DNA of 26,944 bases, taken from contig DDJR01000029.1 of NCBI GenBank assembly GCA_002339135.1, positions 54,954 to 81,897 of the forward strand, in the 5' to 3' direction. The notes beneath the pieces were generated by a model. The model saw only the letters and a list, made by a program, of their open reading frames with translations. It did no database searches and was not told where the DNA came from. The position numbers and the translations under genes were made by a program. This document shows positions 1 through 7,923 of the stretch, piece by piece (the first letter of the stretch is position 1; every line of letters starts with the position of its first letter). This DNA comes from Flavobacteriales bacterium UBA2619. Lineage in GTDB: Bacteria; Bacteroidota; Bacteroidia; Flavobacteriales_D; Sanyastnellaceae.

Positions 1-293
1 ACATTCGTGAGATCAGCAAACAGCAATGTTGGGACGAGAATTGCTGTAAGAATGATGATTCCTCCCATGGTGGGTGTTCCTCGTTTTTCTATTTGTCCTT
101 GTAGGCCTAAATCACGAACGATTTCACCCACTTGCTTAAGTTGTAGCCACTCAATAATTGTTTTTCCAAATGATATTCCTATGATCAAGGAAGTAAGTAA
201 ACTCATAGCTGCCCTGAATGTGACAAACTTGAAAAGTCCAGCACCAGGCAACTCAAAGGCGGTGTCTAAATATGTAAATAAGTGATACAACAT
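1..293 (-). CDS. mraY: MraY, phospho-MurNAc-pentapeptide transferase (N-terminal part, cut by window edge)
   Basis: MraY is the integral membrane enzyme that transfers phospho-MurNAc-pentapeptide from UDP to undecaprenyl phosphate, giving lipid I. Translating the minus strand from the ATG at 293 gives about 97 residues with the family N-terminus: MLYHLFTYLD, a first hydrophobic helix near residues 24-45, and the cytoplasmic signature KRGTPTMGGI followed by a second hydrophobic helix. The frame runs open off the left edge, so most transmembrane helices and the catalytic aspartates are outside the window. The start lies one base after the murE stop, as expected for the dcw order murE-mraY. Identification is firm despite truncation. 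Confidence 0.95.
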   Translation of the reverse strand, partial: MLYHLFTYLDTAFELPGAGLFKFVTFRAAMSLLTSLIIGISFGKTIIEWLQLKQVGEIVRDLGLQGQIEKRGTPTMGGIIILTAILVPTLLFADLTN

Positions 294-294
294 A

Positions 295-1758
295 TTATGC
301 AGTTATGAATGCTTCGCGCAACACTACTCTGTCGTCGAAATCGTGTTTTACACCATGAATCTCTTGATAAGTCTCGTGCCCTTTGCCTGCGACAATGAGT
401 ATGTCTCCAGGTTCTGCAAAAATTGCTGCTGCACGTATTGCTTCTTTTCGATCTGTAATTGAGATACATTTCCGCATCTCAATTGGATCTAAACCCGACT
501 TCATGTCTTCCAGTATGGAAGCAGGTTCTTCAGTTCTAGGATTGTCAGATGTTAAAAACACCCTGTCAGATCCATGTGCTGCAACACGAGCCATGATGGG
601 TCGTTTCGCCGCATCCCTGTCACCTCCACAACCAACTACTGTAATTAGTCTGTCTTGGTCTTTTTTAAAATTTAAAACCGTTCTTAACACATTTTCTAAT
701 GCGTCGGGAGTGTGAGCATAGTCTACAATGGCTGTAATTCCATTGGGACTTTGCACTATCTCAAACCTTCCGGCAGGAGATTTTAAAAGTGACATCTGTG
801 TCAGAGTGTCAAGTTCATCAAACCCCAGAAGTTTAGCAACGCCATAAACCGCGAGTAGGTTAGAAGCATTAAATTCACCTACAAGCCTTGAGTAGAGATC
901 TTGTCCATCAATGTGGATGTGAAGACCATGTAGTTGATTTTCAACTATTTTTCCTTTGATGTCTGCCATTGAAGCAATGCCATATGTTGAGACTTTTGCT
1001 TTGCAGTCGGTTGTCATATCCTGGTGATTGTTGTCGTCAGAATTGACAAGAGCAAATGCATTCGCAGGAAGCATGTCGAAGAGCTTTTTCTTGGCTAGGA
1101 TATAGTTGTTTATTGTTTTATGGTAGTCTAAATGATCGTGCGTGATGTTTGTGAAAACCGCTCCGGATATTTTAGTTCCAGCCAGTCTATTTTGGTCTAT
1201 TGCATGAGAACTTGCTTCGATAAAGCAAAATTTGCAACCCAAGTTCACCATTTCCCTAAACAACTCTTGTAAGCTTAGCGCATCCGGAGTAGTATGCGTG
1301 GCTTTAACTATTTTATCTACAATTCTGTTCTCAACAGTGCCAATGAGTCCCGTCTTGCGGTCGAGCATTCTAAAAAGAGTGTGGAGAAGAGTGACTGTTG
1401 TGGTTTTTCCATTTGTTCCCGTAACTGCGATTACCTTCATGTCATTGGTTGGGTAGTCGTAGTAAGCAGAGGCGATATTTCCTAAAGCAGTCGAACTGTT
1501 TTTCACAACGACAAACGTGACCGATGTAGGTCTAATTAACTCATCTTCGATGTGCTCACAGATCACAGTTGTGGCGCCATTTGTAATTGCCTGTTTGATA
1601 AAATCATGTCCATCAACCTGTGTGCCTTTCATCGCGACAAACAGTCCCATTGGTTTTACCATACGAGAATCTATACTTATGCCCTCAACTGCAGTATGTG
1701 TAGTTCCGTGTATTTCGGAAATCCTGGCGTTGTATAATAAGTCTTTAAGTATTTTCAC
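295..1758 (-). CDS. murE: MurE, UDP-MurNAc-tripeptide synthetase (meso-DAP type)
   Basis: This cytoplasmic Mur ligase adds the third stem-peptide residue to UDP-MurNAc-L-Ala-D-Glu using ATP. The 487-residue length is normal. The ATP loop TGTNGKTT is at residues 113-120, the central-domain motif EASSHAIDQ at 181-189, the lysine cluster expected to hold the carbamylated lysine at 223-225, and DNPR at 405-408. In this family the DNPR arginine recognises meso-diaminopimelate, so the peptidoglycan is predicted to be DAP-type, usual for Bacteroidota. The start codon is GTG at 1758, and GTGA overlaps the ftsI TGA by four bases, which suggests translational coupling. The mraY start follows one base after the stop. 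No missing key residues were seen. Confidence 0.97.
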   Translation of the reverse strand: MKILKDLLYNARISEIHGTTHTAVEGISIDSRMVKPMGLFVAMKGTQVDGHDFIKQAITNGATTVICEHIEDELIRPTSVTFVVVKNSSTALGNIASAYYDYPTNDMKVIAVTGTNGKTTTVTLLHTLFRMLDRKTGLIGTVENRIVDKIVKATHTTPDALSLQELFREMVNLGCKFCFIEASSHAIDQNRLAGTKISGAVFTNITHDHLDYHKTINNYILAKKKLFDMLPANAFALVNSDDNNHQDMTTDCKAKVSTYGIASMADIKGKIVENQLHGLHIHIDGQDLYSRLVGEFNASNLLAVYGVAKLLGFDELDTLTQMSLLKSPAGRFEIVQSPNGITAIVDYAHTPDALENVLRTVLNFKKDQDRLITVVGCGGDRDAAKRPIMARVAAHGSDRVFLTSDNPRTEEPASILEDMKSGLDPIEMRKCISITDRKEAIRAAAIFAEPGDILIVAGKGHETYQEIHGVKHDFDDRVVLREAFITA

Positions 1759-3902
1759 GACAGTTCAATTCTGATGGTTGATTTTGGTGTCAGGGGAGTT
1801 CCCGCAGGAATCGATTGTTTCCTGACGGTTCCGTTCCCGACATAGCTAACCTTAACACCAGCATTTTCAAGTAAGTAAAGCGCGTCACGTAACCCCATTC
1901 CTCGTACATCCGGGACGGCTTGGTCTTCAAATACGCGTGTTGTTAGTTGTACGTTGTTCGACTCAGTCGTGACCCTAACCCAATCGCCTTCTTCATTTGT
2001 TTGAACAAAGGGTACACCGAGAATGTTATAGAGTCTAACCAATTCTTCTCTTGCACCATTTTTTGCTGTTGGAAGATGTCTTTCCTCTATTGCAAGCAAC
2101 GGACTGTCATTTACCGTGTGGAAGGATGGGTCTGTTGCATAGATTAAATCAGCCAAATCCTTAAAGACAGGTGCAGCGATTGTGCTGCCATAGTATGAAC
2201 CACTTTTTGTGTCTGCAATGACAACGATACAAACGAACTCAGGATTGTCAGCAGGGAAGTACCCTGTGAAAGAAGCCCTGTATCGACCAACCGCATATCC
2301 GCCATCTACAGCGATTTTTGATGTCCCTGTTTTTCCTGCTACGGTATAGGGTTTGTCAACGAAAATATTGGATGCCGTGCCATTGCCTCCAGGTTTGCAA
2401 ACACTTTCAAGCATTGTTTTGCAATCTCTGAGTGTGCTTGCAGAACAGATTTTATTTTTCAGTACTACGGGCTCAAATTTTTCTACTGTTTTTCCTTTCC
2501 GTTGTGTTTCAGTCACAAAAGTTGGACGCATCATCTTCCCATTGTTGCCTATGGCCCCATAAAGAGCTAGGGTCTGAAGTGGTGTTTGGGTAACCTCATA
2601 TCCAATTGCCATTTGGGTCAGCGAAATCCCAGACCAATCTCCTTCTCCTACTGAGGAGTATACTTTAGGAATCCCTTCACCAACCAGGTTGACTCCCAAA
2701 GGCTCTGTCACGCCCATGAGCTTTAATTTATCTAAAAATTTCTGAGGCTCGAGACTGAAGCACTGCTTTACGGAGAGCGCGGAACCAATATTTGATGACA
2801 TCTCAAAGCATTCACGCAATGAGATTTTTCCATGCCCTCCATCTTTCCAGTTGGAATCACGCATTTTTCGGTCATGGAATAAATACTCCCCGCTTTTAGT
2901 ATCCACAAGATCCTCAAGGTCCATCTTCCCTGACTCGAGACAAGCCATAAGTGAAGCGAGTTTAAAGGTCGATCCAGGTTCAACAGCAGTTCCCAATGCA
3001 TGGTTGTAACTTTCGTTGTAGTAGGGTTTTCCTTGGGTGTCTTCAAGTCTTTGTAAATTAGAGATGGCCCTCACATATCCAGTTTTAACTTCCATAAGAA
3101 CAACCACGCCCCACTCGGCATCATGCTTAGAAAGTTGACTCTTTAATGCAGAAGATGCAACATCTTGTAGGTGCATATCGATGGTTGTGACCACATCAAG
3201 TCCTTCTTGAGGCTCGACAATAAAATCATCGGTCACCGGAAGCCAAGTGCCACCACTAATTCGCTTCTGCATTTGTTTCCCCTCAATCCCTCCAAGTTCC
3301 TTATTCCAAGCAAGTTCAATTCCTACACGGCTGTTTTCCCGATCGATCCCAATTGTTCGTTTTGCCAGTTGCCCAAATGGTTTTTTTCGAACCTCTTTCC
3401 TCTCAAAAACAAATCCGCTTCTGTATCTTCCTTCTCGTACAAATGGCAGTGATTTTAAGGATTTGTATTTCGTAAAAGGGATATTTTTTGCGAACAACGC
3501 GGCTCTGCTTCCCTTGGTTCTTGCTTTTTCAAATCGCTCGGAATACTCTTCTGGATCGCCTCCTAAAATGTCCGAAAAGCCCAGGCACAATGAATCATAT
3601 GTCTCACTGAAAACACCCCACCGTATTGCTTCACACTTGCTGTCCCATCTCAGGTCATACACAGGAACTGATGTCGCTAGTAAACTGCCATCACTTGCTT
3701 GTATCTGACCTCGGGCAGGAACAATATTCCTGATGCTGTGTTCAAATTCAGCACCCCTTGCTGTCCAGCGGTCGTGCTCAATCGTTTGAATGGAAATGAT
3801 TCTCCACAGAATCGCAGCTCCCACAAAGCATAGCCCCACGAAGACCACCCAAAACCTTCCGGTTTTAAGGGTTGATTCAATGCTGTTGTTGTCACCTCTC
3901 AT
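1755..3902 (-). CDS. ftsI: FtsI/PBP3-type septal peptidoglycan transpeptidase with C-terminal PASTA domain
   Basis: This class B penicillin-binding protein crosslinks septal peptidoglycan in the divisome and is anchored in the inner membrane facing the periplasm. It has 715 residues: one transmembrane helix at about 17-37, the dimerisation/pedestal region from about 55 to 230, and a transpeptidase domain with all three active-site motifs, namely STFK at 311-314 (acylated Ser311), SSN at 369-371 and KTGT at 524-527. A single PASTA domain occupies roughly 650-715, beginning VPDVRGM. A C-terminal PASTA is, as I recall, common in Bacteroidota FtsI and absent from the E. coli protein. The start ATG overlaps the ftsL stop (ATGA). 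It sits in the standard dcw position between ftsL and murE. Confidence 0.95.
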   Translation of the reverse strand: MRGDNNSIESTLKTGRFWVVFVGLCFVGAAILWRIISIQTIEHDRWTARGAEFEHSIRNIVPARGQIQASDGSLLATSVPVYDLRWDSKCEAIRWGVFSETYDSLCLGFSDILGGDPEEYSERFEKARTKGSRAALFAKNIPFTKYKSLKSLPFVREGRYRSGFVFERKEVRKKPFGQLAKRTIGIDRENSRVGIELAWNKELGGIEGKQMQKRISGGTWLPVTDDFIVEPQEGLDVVTTIDMHLQDVASSALKSQLSKHDAEWGVVVLMEVKTGYVRAISNLQRLEDTQGKPYYNESYNHALGTAVEPGSTFKLASLMACLESGKMDLEDLVDTKSGEYLFHDRKMRDSNWKDGGHGKISLRECFEMSSNIGSALSVKQCFSLEPQKFLDKLKLMGVTEPLGVNLVGEGIPKVYSSVGEGDWSGISLTQMAIGYEVTQTPLQTLALYGAIGNNGKMMRPTFVTETQRKGKTVEKFEPVVLKNKICSASTLRDCKTMLESVCKPGGNGTASNIFVDKPYTVAGKTGTSKIAVDGGYAVGRYRASFTGYFPADNPEFVCIVVIADTKSGSYYGSTIAAPVFKDLADLIYATDPSFHTVNDSPLLAIEERHLPTAKNGAREELVRLYNILGVPFVQTNEEGDWVRVTTESNNVQLTTRVFEDQAVPDVRGMGLRDALYLLENAGVKVSYVGNGTVRKQSIPAGTPLTPKSTIRIELS

Positions 3903-4438
3903 TTCGCGTCTAGCTTAAGAAGTGTGGGTGGTGTTGTAGGTTGTTGTAGCCCCAAGACAGAGGTCGCTGACTCAACCCTGCTTTGTTGCAGTCGTGATTC
4001 TAGTTCAGACCTCAGGGTTTTGTATTCTGAAACAACCTCCTCCAATGCCCTCTCAGTTCGCATTTTATCGCGTTCAATGTTTTCAAACTTATAACCAAGA
4101 CTGATATAAGCTAAAAACAAGGATGTTAGAAACAGGAGATAGGGAATGTGTGATGTTATGCCTTCACTCGTTAAAAACTTACCTCCAATGATGTCTTTAA
4201 AGATCTTGCCAGTCCCATTTCTTTTGGACATAACCTCGCTGTTTTCAATAGGTTTTGTCCCAGACTTTTCTCGAGCTCTTTGGGCTTTTCCTGCGGCTTC
4301 TTCAACTGCGATGTCTGCGGCTATTCTTGCTAAATCAATGGCCTCTTTGCGGGCGATTTTTTGTTCTGATGTAAGTCGTTTGTTGCCGCTGTCAACCTGC
4401 TTTTTATTCCGTGATTTCTTTTTAAAAATTCTCAACAT
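3899..4438 (-). CDS. ftsL: FtsL-like cell division protein
   Basis: FtsL is a small bitopic divisome protein that, with FtsB/FtsQ, activates FtsWI. Sequence identity in this family is poor, so the call rests on layout and position. The 179 residues comprise a long, highly charged Lys/Arg/Ala-rich cytoplasmic part (about 1-95), one transmembrane helix near 98-115 (starting IPYLLFLTSL) and a periplasmic heptad-like coiled coil from about 118 to 155 rich in Glu, Arg and Leu. The cytoplasmic tail is much longer than in E. coli FtsL; a long tail is, from memory, frequent in Bacteroidota. The gene overlaps the rsmH stop by 7 bp and the ftsI start by 4 bp, fixing it in the ftsL slot. Confidence 0.82.
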   Translation of the reverse strand: MLRIFKKKSRNKKQVDSGNKRLTSEQKIARKEAIDLARIAADIAVEEAAGKAQRAREKSGTKPIENSEVMSKRNGTGKIFKDIIGGKFLTSEGITSHIPYLLFLTSLFLAYISLGYKFENIERDKMRTERALEEVVSEYKTLRSELESRLQQSRVESATSVLGLQQPTTPPTLLKLDAK

Positions 4439-5361
4439 GGCTTGGGCAAGAAGTCAGTCCTTTCAGCAACTCTCAAACGAGCGCTTCGTGCACGGGGGTT
4501 GAATAAAACCTCTTCAGCTGAGGCGCAAATCGCCTTTCTAACCACAGGTTTAAAAGGTGCGAGCACCTTGCCTTTAATATCTTGTTCTATTTTATCTTCG
4601 AAATTCCCCGATCTCATGTAATGCTTTACAAGCCTGTCCTCTAAGCTGTGATATGAAATCACAACGAGCCTTCCGCCATGTTCTAAGAGATCTGTTGCCT
4701 GTTCCAACAGATCACGTAGTGCAGAAAGCTCGTCGTTGATTTCTATTCTTAATGCTTGAAAAATTTGGGCGTAAAATTTATTTTCACGTCCGCCTGGCGC
4801 CATCTTGCTTAAGATCCTTACCAGTTCTCCGGTTGTAGTAATGGGGTTTTCTTCTCTGGCAGCAACAATTGCTCTTGCAATTCGATCGGGCCTTTTAACT
4901 TCACCATACATTCTTAGCACGACCATCAATTCCTCCCAGGTGCAGTCCGCGATATACTCTGCAGCTGAAATTCCTGCCTCGTGGTTCATTCTCATGTCAA
5001 GAGGGCCGTCCATTCTTAGTGAAAACCCTCTGCCAGCTGTATCGAACTGATGTGATGAAACCCCTAAATCTGCTAAAATCCCATTTGTTTTCTTAACACC
5101 GTTGTGACTTAGAAATTGTTTTGCGTACCGAAAATTAGCTTCAACAAGTGTAAATCGGTGGTCGTCAATCGCATTGTGTGTGGCATCTGGATCTTGATCG
5201 AAGCCAAAAAGCAGACCTTCTGAATTTAAGTTTTGTAAGATCACTTTGCTGTGTCCACCACCTCCAAAAGTTGCATCCATCCAAGTACCACTGCCGTCGC
5301 CGAGTTTGAGGTGCTCAATAGAGGACTCTAATAGGACGGGTACGTGGTAGGCTTCTTCCAT
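4432..5361 (-). CDS. rsmH: RsmH (MraW), 16S rRNA m4C1402 N4-methyltransferase
   Basis: RsmH uses S-adenosylmethionine to N4-methylate cytidine 1402 in the ribosomal P site. The 309-residue length is typical. Diagnostic features are HVPVLLE near the N-terminus, the SAM-binding segment DATFGGGGHS at about 29-38, FGFDQDPDA at 52-60, the LGVSSHQFD motif, a short alpha-helical insert, and VISYHSLEDRLVKHY in the C-terminal half. It follows mraZ by only 3 bp and overlaps ftsL by 7 bp, so it should be transcribed and probably translated in concert with them. Identification is firm. Confidence 0.97.
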   Translation of the reverse strand: MEEAYHVPVLLESSIEHLKLGDGSGTWMDATFGGGGHSKVILQNLNSEGLLFGFDQDPDATHNAIDDHRFTLVEANFRYAKQFLSHNGVKKTNGILADLGVSSHQFDTAGRGFSLRMDGPLDMRMNHEAGISAAEYIADCTWEELMVVLRMYGEVKRPDRIARAIVAAREENPITTTGELVRILSKMAPGGRENKFYAQIFQALRIEINDELSALRDLLEQATDLLEHGGRLVVISYHSLEDRLVKHYMRSGNFEDKIEQDIKGKVLAPFKPVVRKAICASAEEVLFNPRARSARLRVAERTDFLPKPC

Positions 5362-5364
5362 GAT

Positions 5365-5850
5365 TTATGTTGCGTTTCCGTTGTCTATATCACGTCGCAC
5401 ATTTTCAGCTAGGTTGCCGAAATCGAAATCAGAATCATCTCCTAAAACCTGCTTTTCATAAGCATCAACAGTCCAAATCTCAACTTTCTCTCCCAGTCCT
5501 GACACAATAATTTCGTTGCTTTTTTTTAGATCAATACCAGCATAGTCTAGGAGCGCAGTCGGAATGTTTAATCTCCCAGATGCGTCTAAATCAACTATGG
5601 TAGCACCTTTCATAAACTTTCTTTGAAAGAGTTGATGCTTCCTGTTGTACCGACTTAATTGTGTCATTTCACCATTGACCTTGTCCCACTCTGGCTTTGG
5701 ATAGAGTACTAGACACTCCTCGAAAATATCACGATTGATGACCAAGCCATGATGTAGGATTTTCTCTAGTTGTCTTCGCAACCGGGCAGGGAACATAAGT
5801 CGCCCCTTTGCGTCAATTCTACATGTATGTTCTCCTAATAGGTTCAGCAT
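5365..5850 (-). CDS. mraZ: MraZ, dcw operon transcriptional regulator
   Basis: MraZ is a DNA-binding repressor of the dcw cluster built from two SpoVT/AbrB-like halves. Both halves are visible, each with the family DxxxR motif: DAKGR in the first (followed by LMFPARLRRQL) and DASGR in the second (followed by LNIPTALLDY). I place the start at the ATG at 5850, giving 161 residues starting MLNLLGEHTC, because family members begin a few residues before the first motif. An in-frame ATG at 5859 is an alternative. The frame stays open to an ATG at 5949, but that extension would translate through the phased operator repeats and has no family counterpart. It is the first gene of the minus-strand dcw operon and is probably autoregulated. 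Confidence 0.93.
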   Translation of the reverse strand: MLNLLGEHTCRIDAKGRLMFPARLRRQLEKILHHGLVINRDIFEECLVLYPKPEWDKVNGEMTQLSRYNRKHQLFQRKFMKGATIVDLDASGRLNIPTALLDYAGIDLKKSNEIIVSGLGEKVEIWTVDAYEKQVLGDDSDFDFGNLAENVRRDIDNGNAT

Positions 5851-5884
5851 AATTTCCATTCTTACTGGAATCAACAAAACTAGG

Positions 5885-5930
5885 GCACTTTTACCACTTA
5901 TTACCACTAATTGACACTTTCTACCACGTT
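5885..5930 (-). promoter_or_regulatory. Probable MraZ operator: phased GTG repeats with 10-bp spacing
   Basis: Read on the minus strand toward mraZ, the units are GTGGTAGAAA, GTGTCAATTA, GTGGTAATAA, GTGGTAAAA and a final GTG. The GTG triplets correspond to plus-strand CAC at 5925-5927, 5915-5917, 5905-5907, 5895-5897 and 5886-5888, spaced 10, 10, 10 and 9 bp. Known MraZ-binding boxes are short G-rich direct repeats with a 10-bp period just upstream of mraZ, and Mycoplasma boxes have an AAAGTGG-like core. The array ends about 35 bp before the chosen start codon. MraZ binding is inferred, not shown. Confidence 0.78.
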
Positions 5931-5943
5931 GTTGAAAAGTGAT

Positions 5944-5969
5944 AAACATTGAAACGTTGGAAAACGTTG
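5944..5969 (-). repeat. Second phased direct repeat (AACGTT type) upstream of the MraZ operator
   Basis: On the plus strand the 8-mer AAACGTTG occurs at 5952-5959 and again at 5962-5969, exactly 10 bp apart. A one-mismatch copy, AAACATTG, is at 5944-5951, and the 6-mer ACGTTG recurs at 5926-5931 inside the GTG array. AACGTT is itself a palindrome. Position and period suggest extra operator half-sites or a binding site for another regulator. No recognisable Bacteroidota promoter (TTTG plus TAnnTTTG) was seen on the minus strand next to it. Confidence 0.4.
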
Positions 5970-6075
5970 CTTTAATTGGGTTTTATCGATTTCGTGGGTG
6001 TTGTGTCTTTTTCTGTTTTAACAGGATATTAACAATCAATGTGAACAACCTAAAGTGAATGTTTAGTCAAACAAG

Positions 6076-6108
6076 TTTGTGAAGGATAGCCTCTAGATGC
6101 GTAGTTTG
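6076..6108 (+). promoter_or_regulatory. Candidate Bacteroidota-type promoter for the hydrolase-engB unit
   Basis: The plus strand has TTTG at 6076-6079 and TAGTTTG at 6102-6108. The two TTTG cores start 29 bp apart, close to the -33 (TTTG) and -7 (TAnnTTTG) arrangement described for Bacteroides. The -7 element is one base short of consensus. Transcription would begin near 6114, leaving a leader of about 16 bases before the ATG at 6130. The rest of the divergent region 5851-6129 holds the mraZ-side repeats and no further ORF or hairpin that I can support. Confidence 0.33.
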
Positions 6109-6129
6109 GCCTTTTAAATAAATAGAAAT

Positions 6130-6897
6130 ATGGACGCTAAAATCATTCAGCTAGGTGAATACAGGTATGTAGAAGAGGGGTCCGGTGAGCCGTTGGTTAT
6201 TTTGCATGGGCTTTTTGGTGCACTTAGCAATTTTCAAGAGGCGCGTAAGCACTTTAGTAAAAAATTCAGGGTGTTAACTCCCTTCTTGCCGATCTATGAA
6301 TTGCCACTCCGAAAAACATCTGCAAATAATATTGCGGAGCATATCAAAGGTTTTGTTGATGCTTTACAATTAGAGAAAGTTCATCTTTTAGGGAACAGTC
6401 TGGGTGGTCATGTTGGGTTAATTTTTACAAAAAACAATCTTGACAGGGTGGCTTCTTTAACCTTGACTGCTAGCAGTGGTCTTTATGAGAATGCCTTTGG
6501 GAATAGTTTTCCTAGAAGAGAAGACAAAGAATATATCCGAAATAAAGTAGCGATCACTTTTTTCGACCCCAGTTGGGCGACTGATGAATTGGTGGATGAA
6601 TGTTTTGAGGCAGTGAATGACAGAAATAAGGTATTGAGAATACTTTCAATTGCGAAATCAGCCATCAGACACAATATGGAGAAAGATCTTCCGGACATGA
6701 ATGTGCCGGTTTGTCTTATCTGGGGTAAAAATGACATTGTGACGCCGCCAGATGTTGCGGAATCATTTTTGAAAGGATTTCCTGATGCAGATTTATTCTG
6801 GATAGATAAATGTGGTCATGCTCCTATGATGGAGCACCCTGAGGAATTTAATGTGATTCTCGACGAGTGGTACACCCGCAGAGGTATAGGTAATTAA
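6130..6897 (+). CDS. Alpha/beta-fold hydrolase
   Basis: This is a cytoplasmic-looking serine hydrolase of 255 residues without a signal peptide. The fold's landmarks are in order: oxyanion-hole motif HGLFG at 26-30, nucleophile elbow GNSLGG with Ser90, acid residue Asp202 in WGKNDIVTPP, and catalytic His230 in CGHAPMMEHP. The acid-to-His spacing and the lid region (about 115-185) match the proline iminopeptidase/MhpC-like branch, but the substrate cannot be read from the sequence. It is divergent from mraZ and ends 9 bp before engB, so the two are probably co-transcribed. From memory, a hydrolase in front of engB near mraZ recurs in Flavobacteriia, which hints at a housekeeping role. Confidence 0.9.
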   Translation: MDAKIIQLGEYRYVEEGSGEPLVILHGLFGALSNFQEARKHFSKKFRVLTPFLPIYELPLRKTSANNIAEHIKGFVDALQLEKVHLLGNSLGGHVGLIFTKNNLDRVASLTLTASSGLYENAFGNSFPRREDKEYIRNKVAITFFDPSWATDELVDECFEAVNDRNKVLRILSIAKSAIRHNMEKDLPDMNVPVCLIWGKNDIVTPPDVAESFLKGFPDADLFWIDKCGHAPMMEHPEEFNVILDEWYTRRGIGN

Positions 6898-6906
6898 TTT
6901 AAGAAT

Positions 6907-7533
6907 ATGGAAATTAAATCAGTTGAGTTTGTAAAAAGTAGCGCTCATCCGAGAGAATGTCCCCCAATGGATAGGCCAGAATACGCATTCATAGGTAGAT
7001 CTAACGTGGGGAAATCTTCTCTGATTAACATGGTCGTAGGGAGGACTAAGATGGCTAAGATTTCGAGCACGCCGGGAAAAACCCAGCTCATGAATCACTT
7101 TGAAATTAACGGTGATGATGTTGCTGTAAAGGCAGGTGAGACCTCTTGGTACCTTACAGATTTGCCGGGCTTTGGGTATGCAAAAATCAGCAAGTCTGAG
7201 CGGGTGAAATGGGAGAGGACTTCAAAGCAGTTTTTAGAAGGCAGAAAGAACTTGCTGTGCACAATGATGCTCGTTGATTCGAGGTTAAAGCCACAAAAAG
7301 TTGATCTTGAATTTATGGCTTATATGGGTGAAATGGGGCTGCCGTTTGTTTTGGTGTATACGAAAGTTGATAAGCTGAACAAGACTGAGCGGGCTGAGTT
7401 CCAATCTAAATATGAGACGATAATGTTAAAACAGTGGCAAAAAATGCCTCCAGTTTTCATAACAAGTGCTGTGAAGGGAGATGGCCGAGAAGAGCTGTTA
7501 AGCTTTATAGAATCAACAAATGTTTTATTTTGA
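6907..7533 (+). CDS. engB: EngB (YsxC/YihA) ribosome-biogenesis GTPase
   Basis: EngB is an essential TRAFAC-class GTPase that helps assemble the large ribosomal subunit. All nucleotide-binding motifs are present in the 208-residue protein: G1 GRSNVGKS (30-37), the G2 threonine in SSTPGKT (about 53-59), G3 DLPGFGYA (85-92), G4 TKVD (152-155) and G5 TSA (186-188). Length is close to the usual 195-210. It follows the hydrolase by 9 bp. Its last 9 bp overlap the convergent 3' end of gldC on the other strand, with no hairpin terminator visible between them. Confidence 0.96.
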   Translation: MEIKSVEFVKSSAHPRECPPMDRPEYAFIGRSNVGKSSLINMVVGRTKMAKISSTPGKTQLMNHFEINGDDVAVKAGETSWYLTDLPGFGYAKISKSERVKWERTSKQFLEGRKNLLCTMMLVDSRLKPQKVDLEFMAYMGEMGLPFVLVYTKVDKLNKTERAEFQSKYETIMLKQWQKMPPVFITSAVKGDGREELLSFIESTNVLF

Positions 7534-7893
7534 TTTAGAAGATATTTCTTCAGCATCTTCTTCATTTGCGTCAACAACTCCGATTCGTATTGCAAGTTCC
7601 CGAGTAAACCCCCTCATTGCTTCAGCATGTCCTTTGTCTGATGTAGCTGTTTCTAAGGTGCTGGCGAGAGTCATCATGTTTTCGCAAACGAATCGCTTCA
7701 TTTCATCAACGCTCATGTCTTTTGTCCAAAGATCCATGTTCATCGTGGCACCGTCTTTGTCATCCCACATGGCTAACGCCATGGCTTTTGCGCACCGGTT
7801 TTTGATATCCCCTCCTTCTGCTGACCAAACGATATCAGTCGGCACATGATTTTCATCTGTACTAACCTTGATTGTAATTATGTTATCTGACAT
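7525..7893 (-). CDS. gldC: GldC gliding motility protein
   Basis: GldC is a small cytoplasmic protein found in gliding Bacteroidota; its loss in Flavobacterium johnsoniae reduces gliding, and its biochemical role is unknown. The 122 residues show the family pattern IKVSTDENHVPTDIVWSAE near the N-terminus, followed by the region with DLWTKDMSVDEMKRF, which I recognise as the GldC signature. The C-terminus is an acidic/serine tail that varies in the family. It lies 30 bp downstream of gldB on the same strand, the usual gldB-gldC pairing, and overlaps engB tail to tail by 9 bp. Confidence 0.9.
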   Translation of the reverse strand: MSDNIITIKVSTDENHVPTDIVWSAEGGDIKNRCAKAMALAMWDDKDGATMNMDLWTKDMSVDEMKRFVCENMMTLASTLETATSDKGHAEAMRGFTRELAIRIGVVDANEEDAEEISSKSK

Positions 7894-7923
7894 GTTGCAA
7901 AATTAGCATGTATATCTTACTTA

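Noticed and set aside
3247..3708. 153-codon open frame on the plus strand within ftsI
   Set aside because: It is antisense to the conserved ftsI coding region, has no recognisable motif, and has a low-complexity, Ser/Phe-rich composition typical of shadow frames.
5851..5949. N-terminal extension of mraZ to the ATG at 5949
   Set aside because: The extra 33 residues have no family counterpart and would be encoded by the phased operator repeats; the ATG at 5850 aligns with known MraZ N-termini.
7520..7849. 109-codon plus-strand frame opposite gldC
   Set aside because: It is the antisense of gldC with Ser/Ala-rich composition and no motif; gldC is clearly the real gene.
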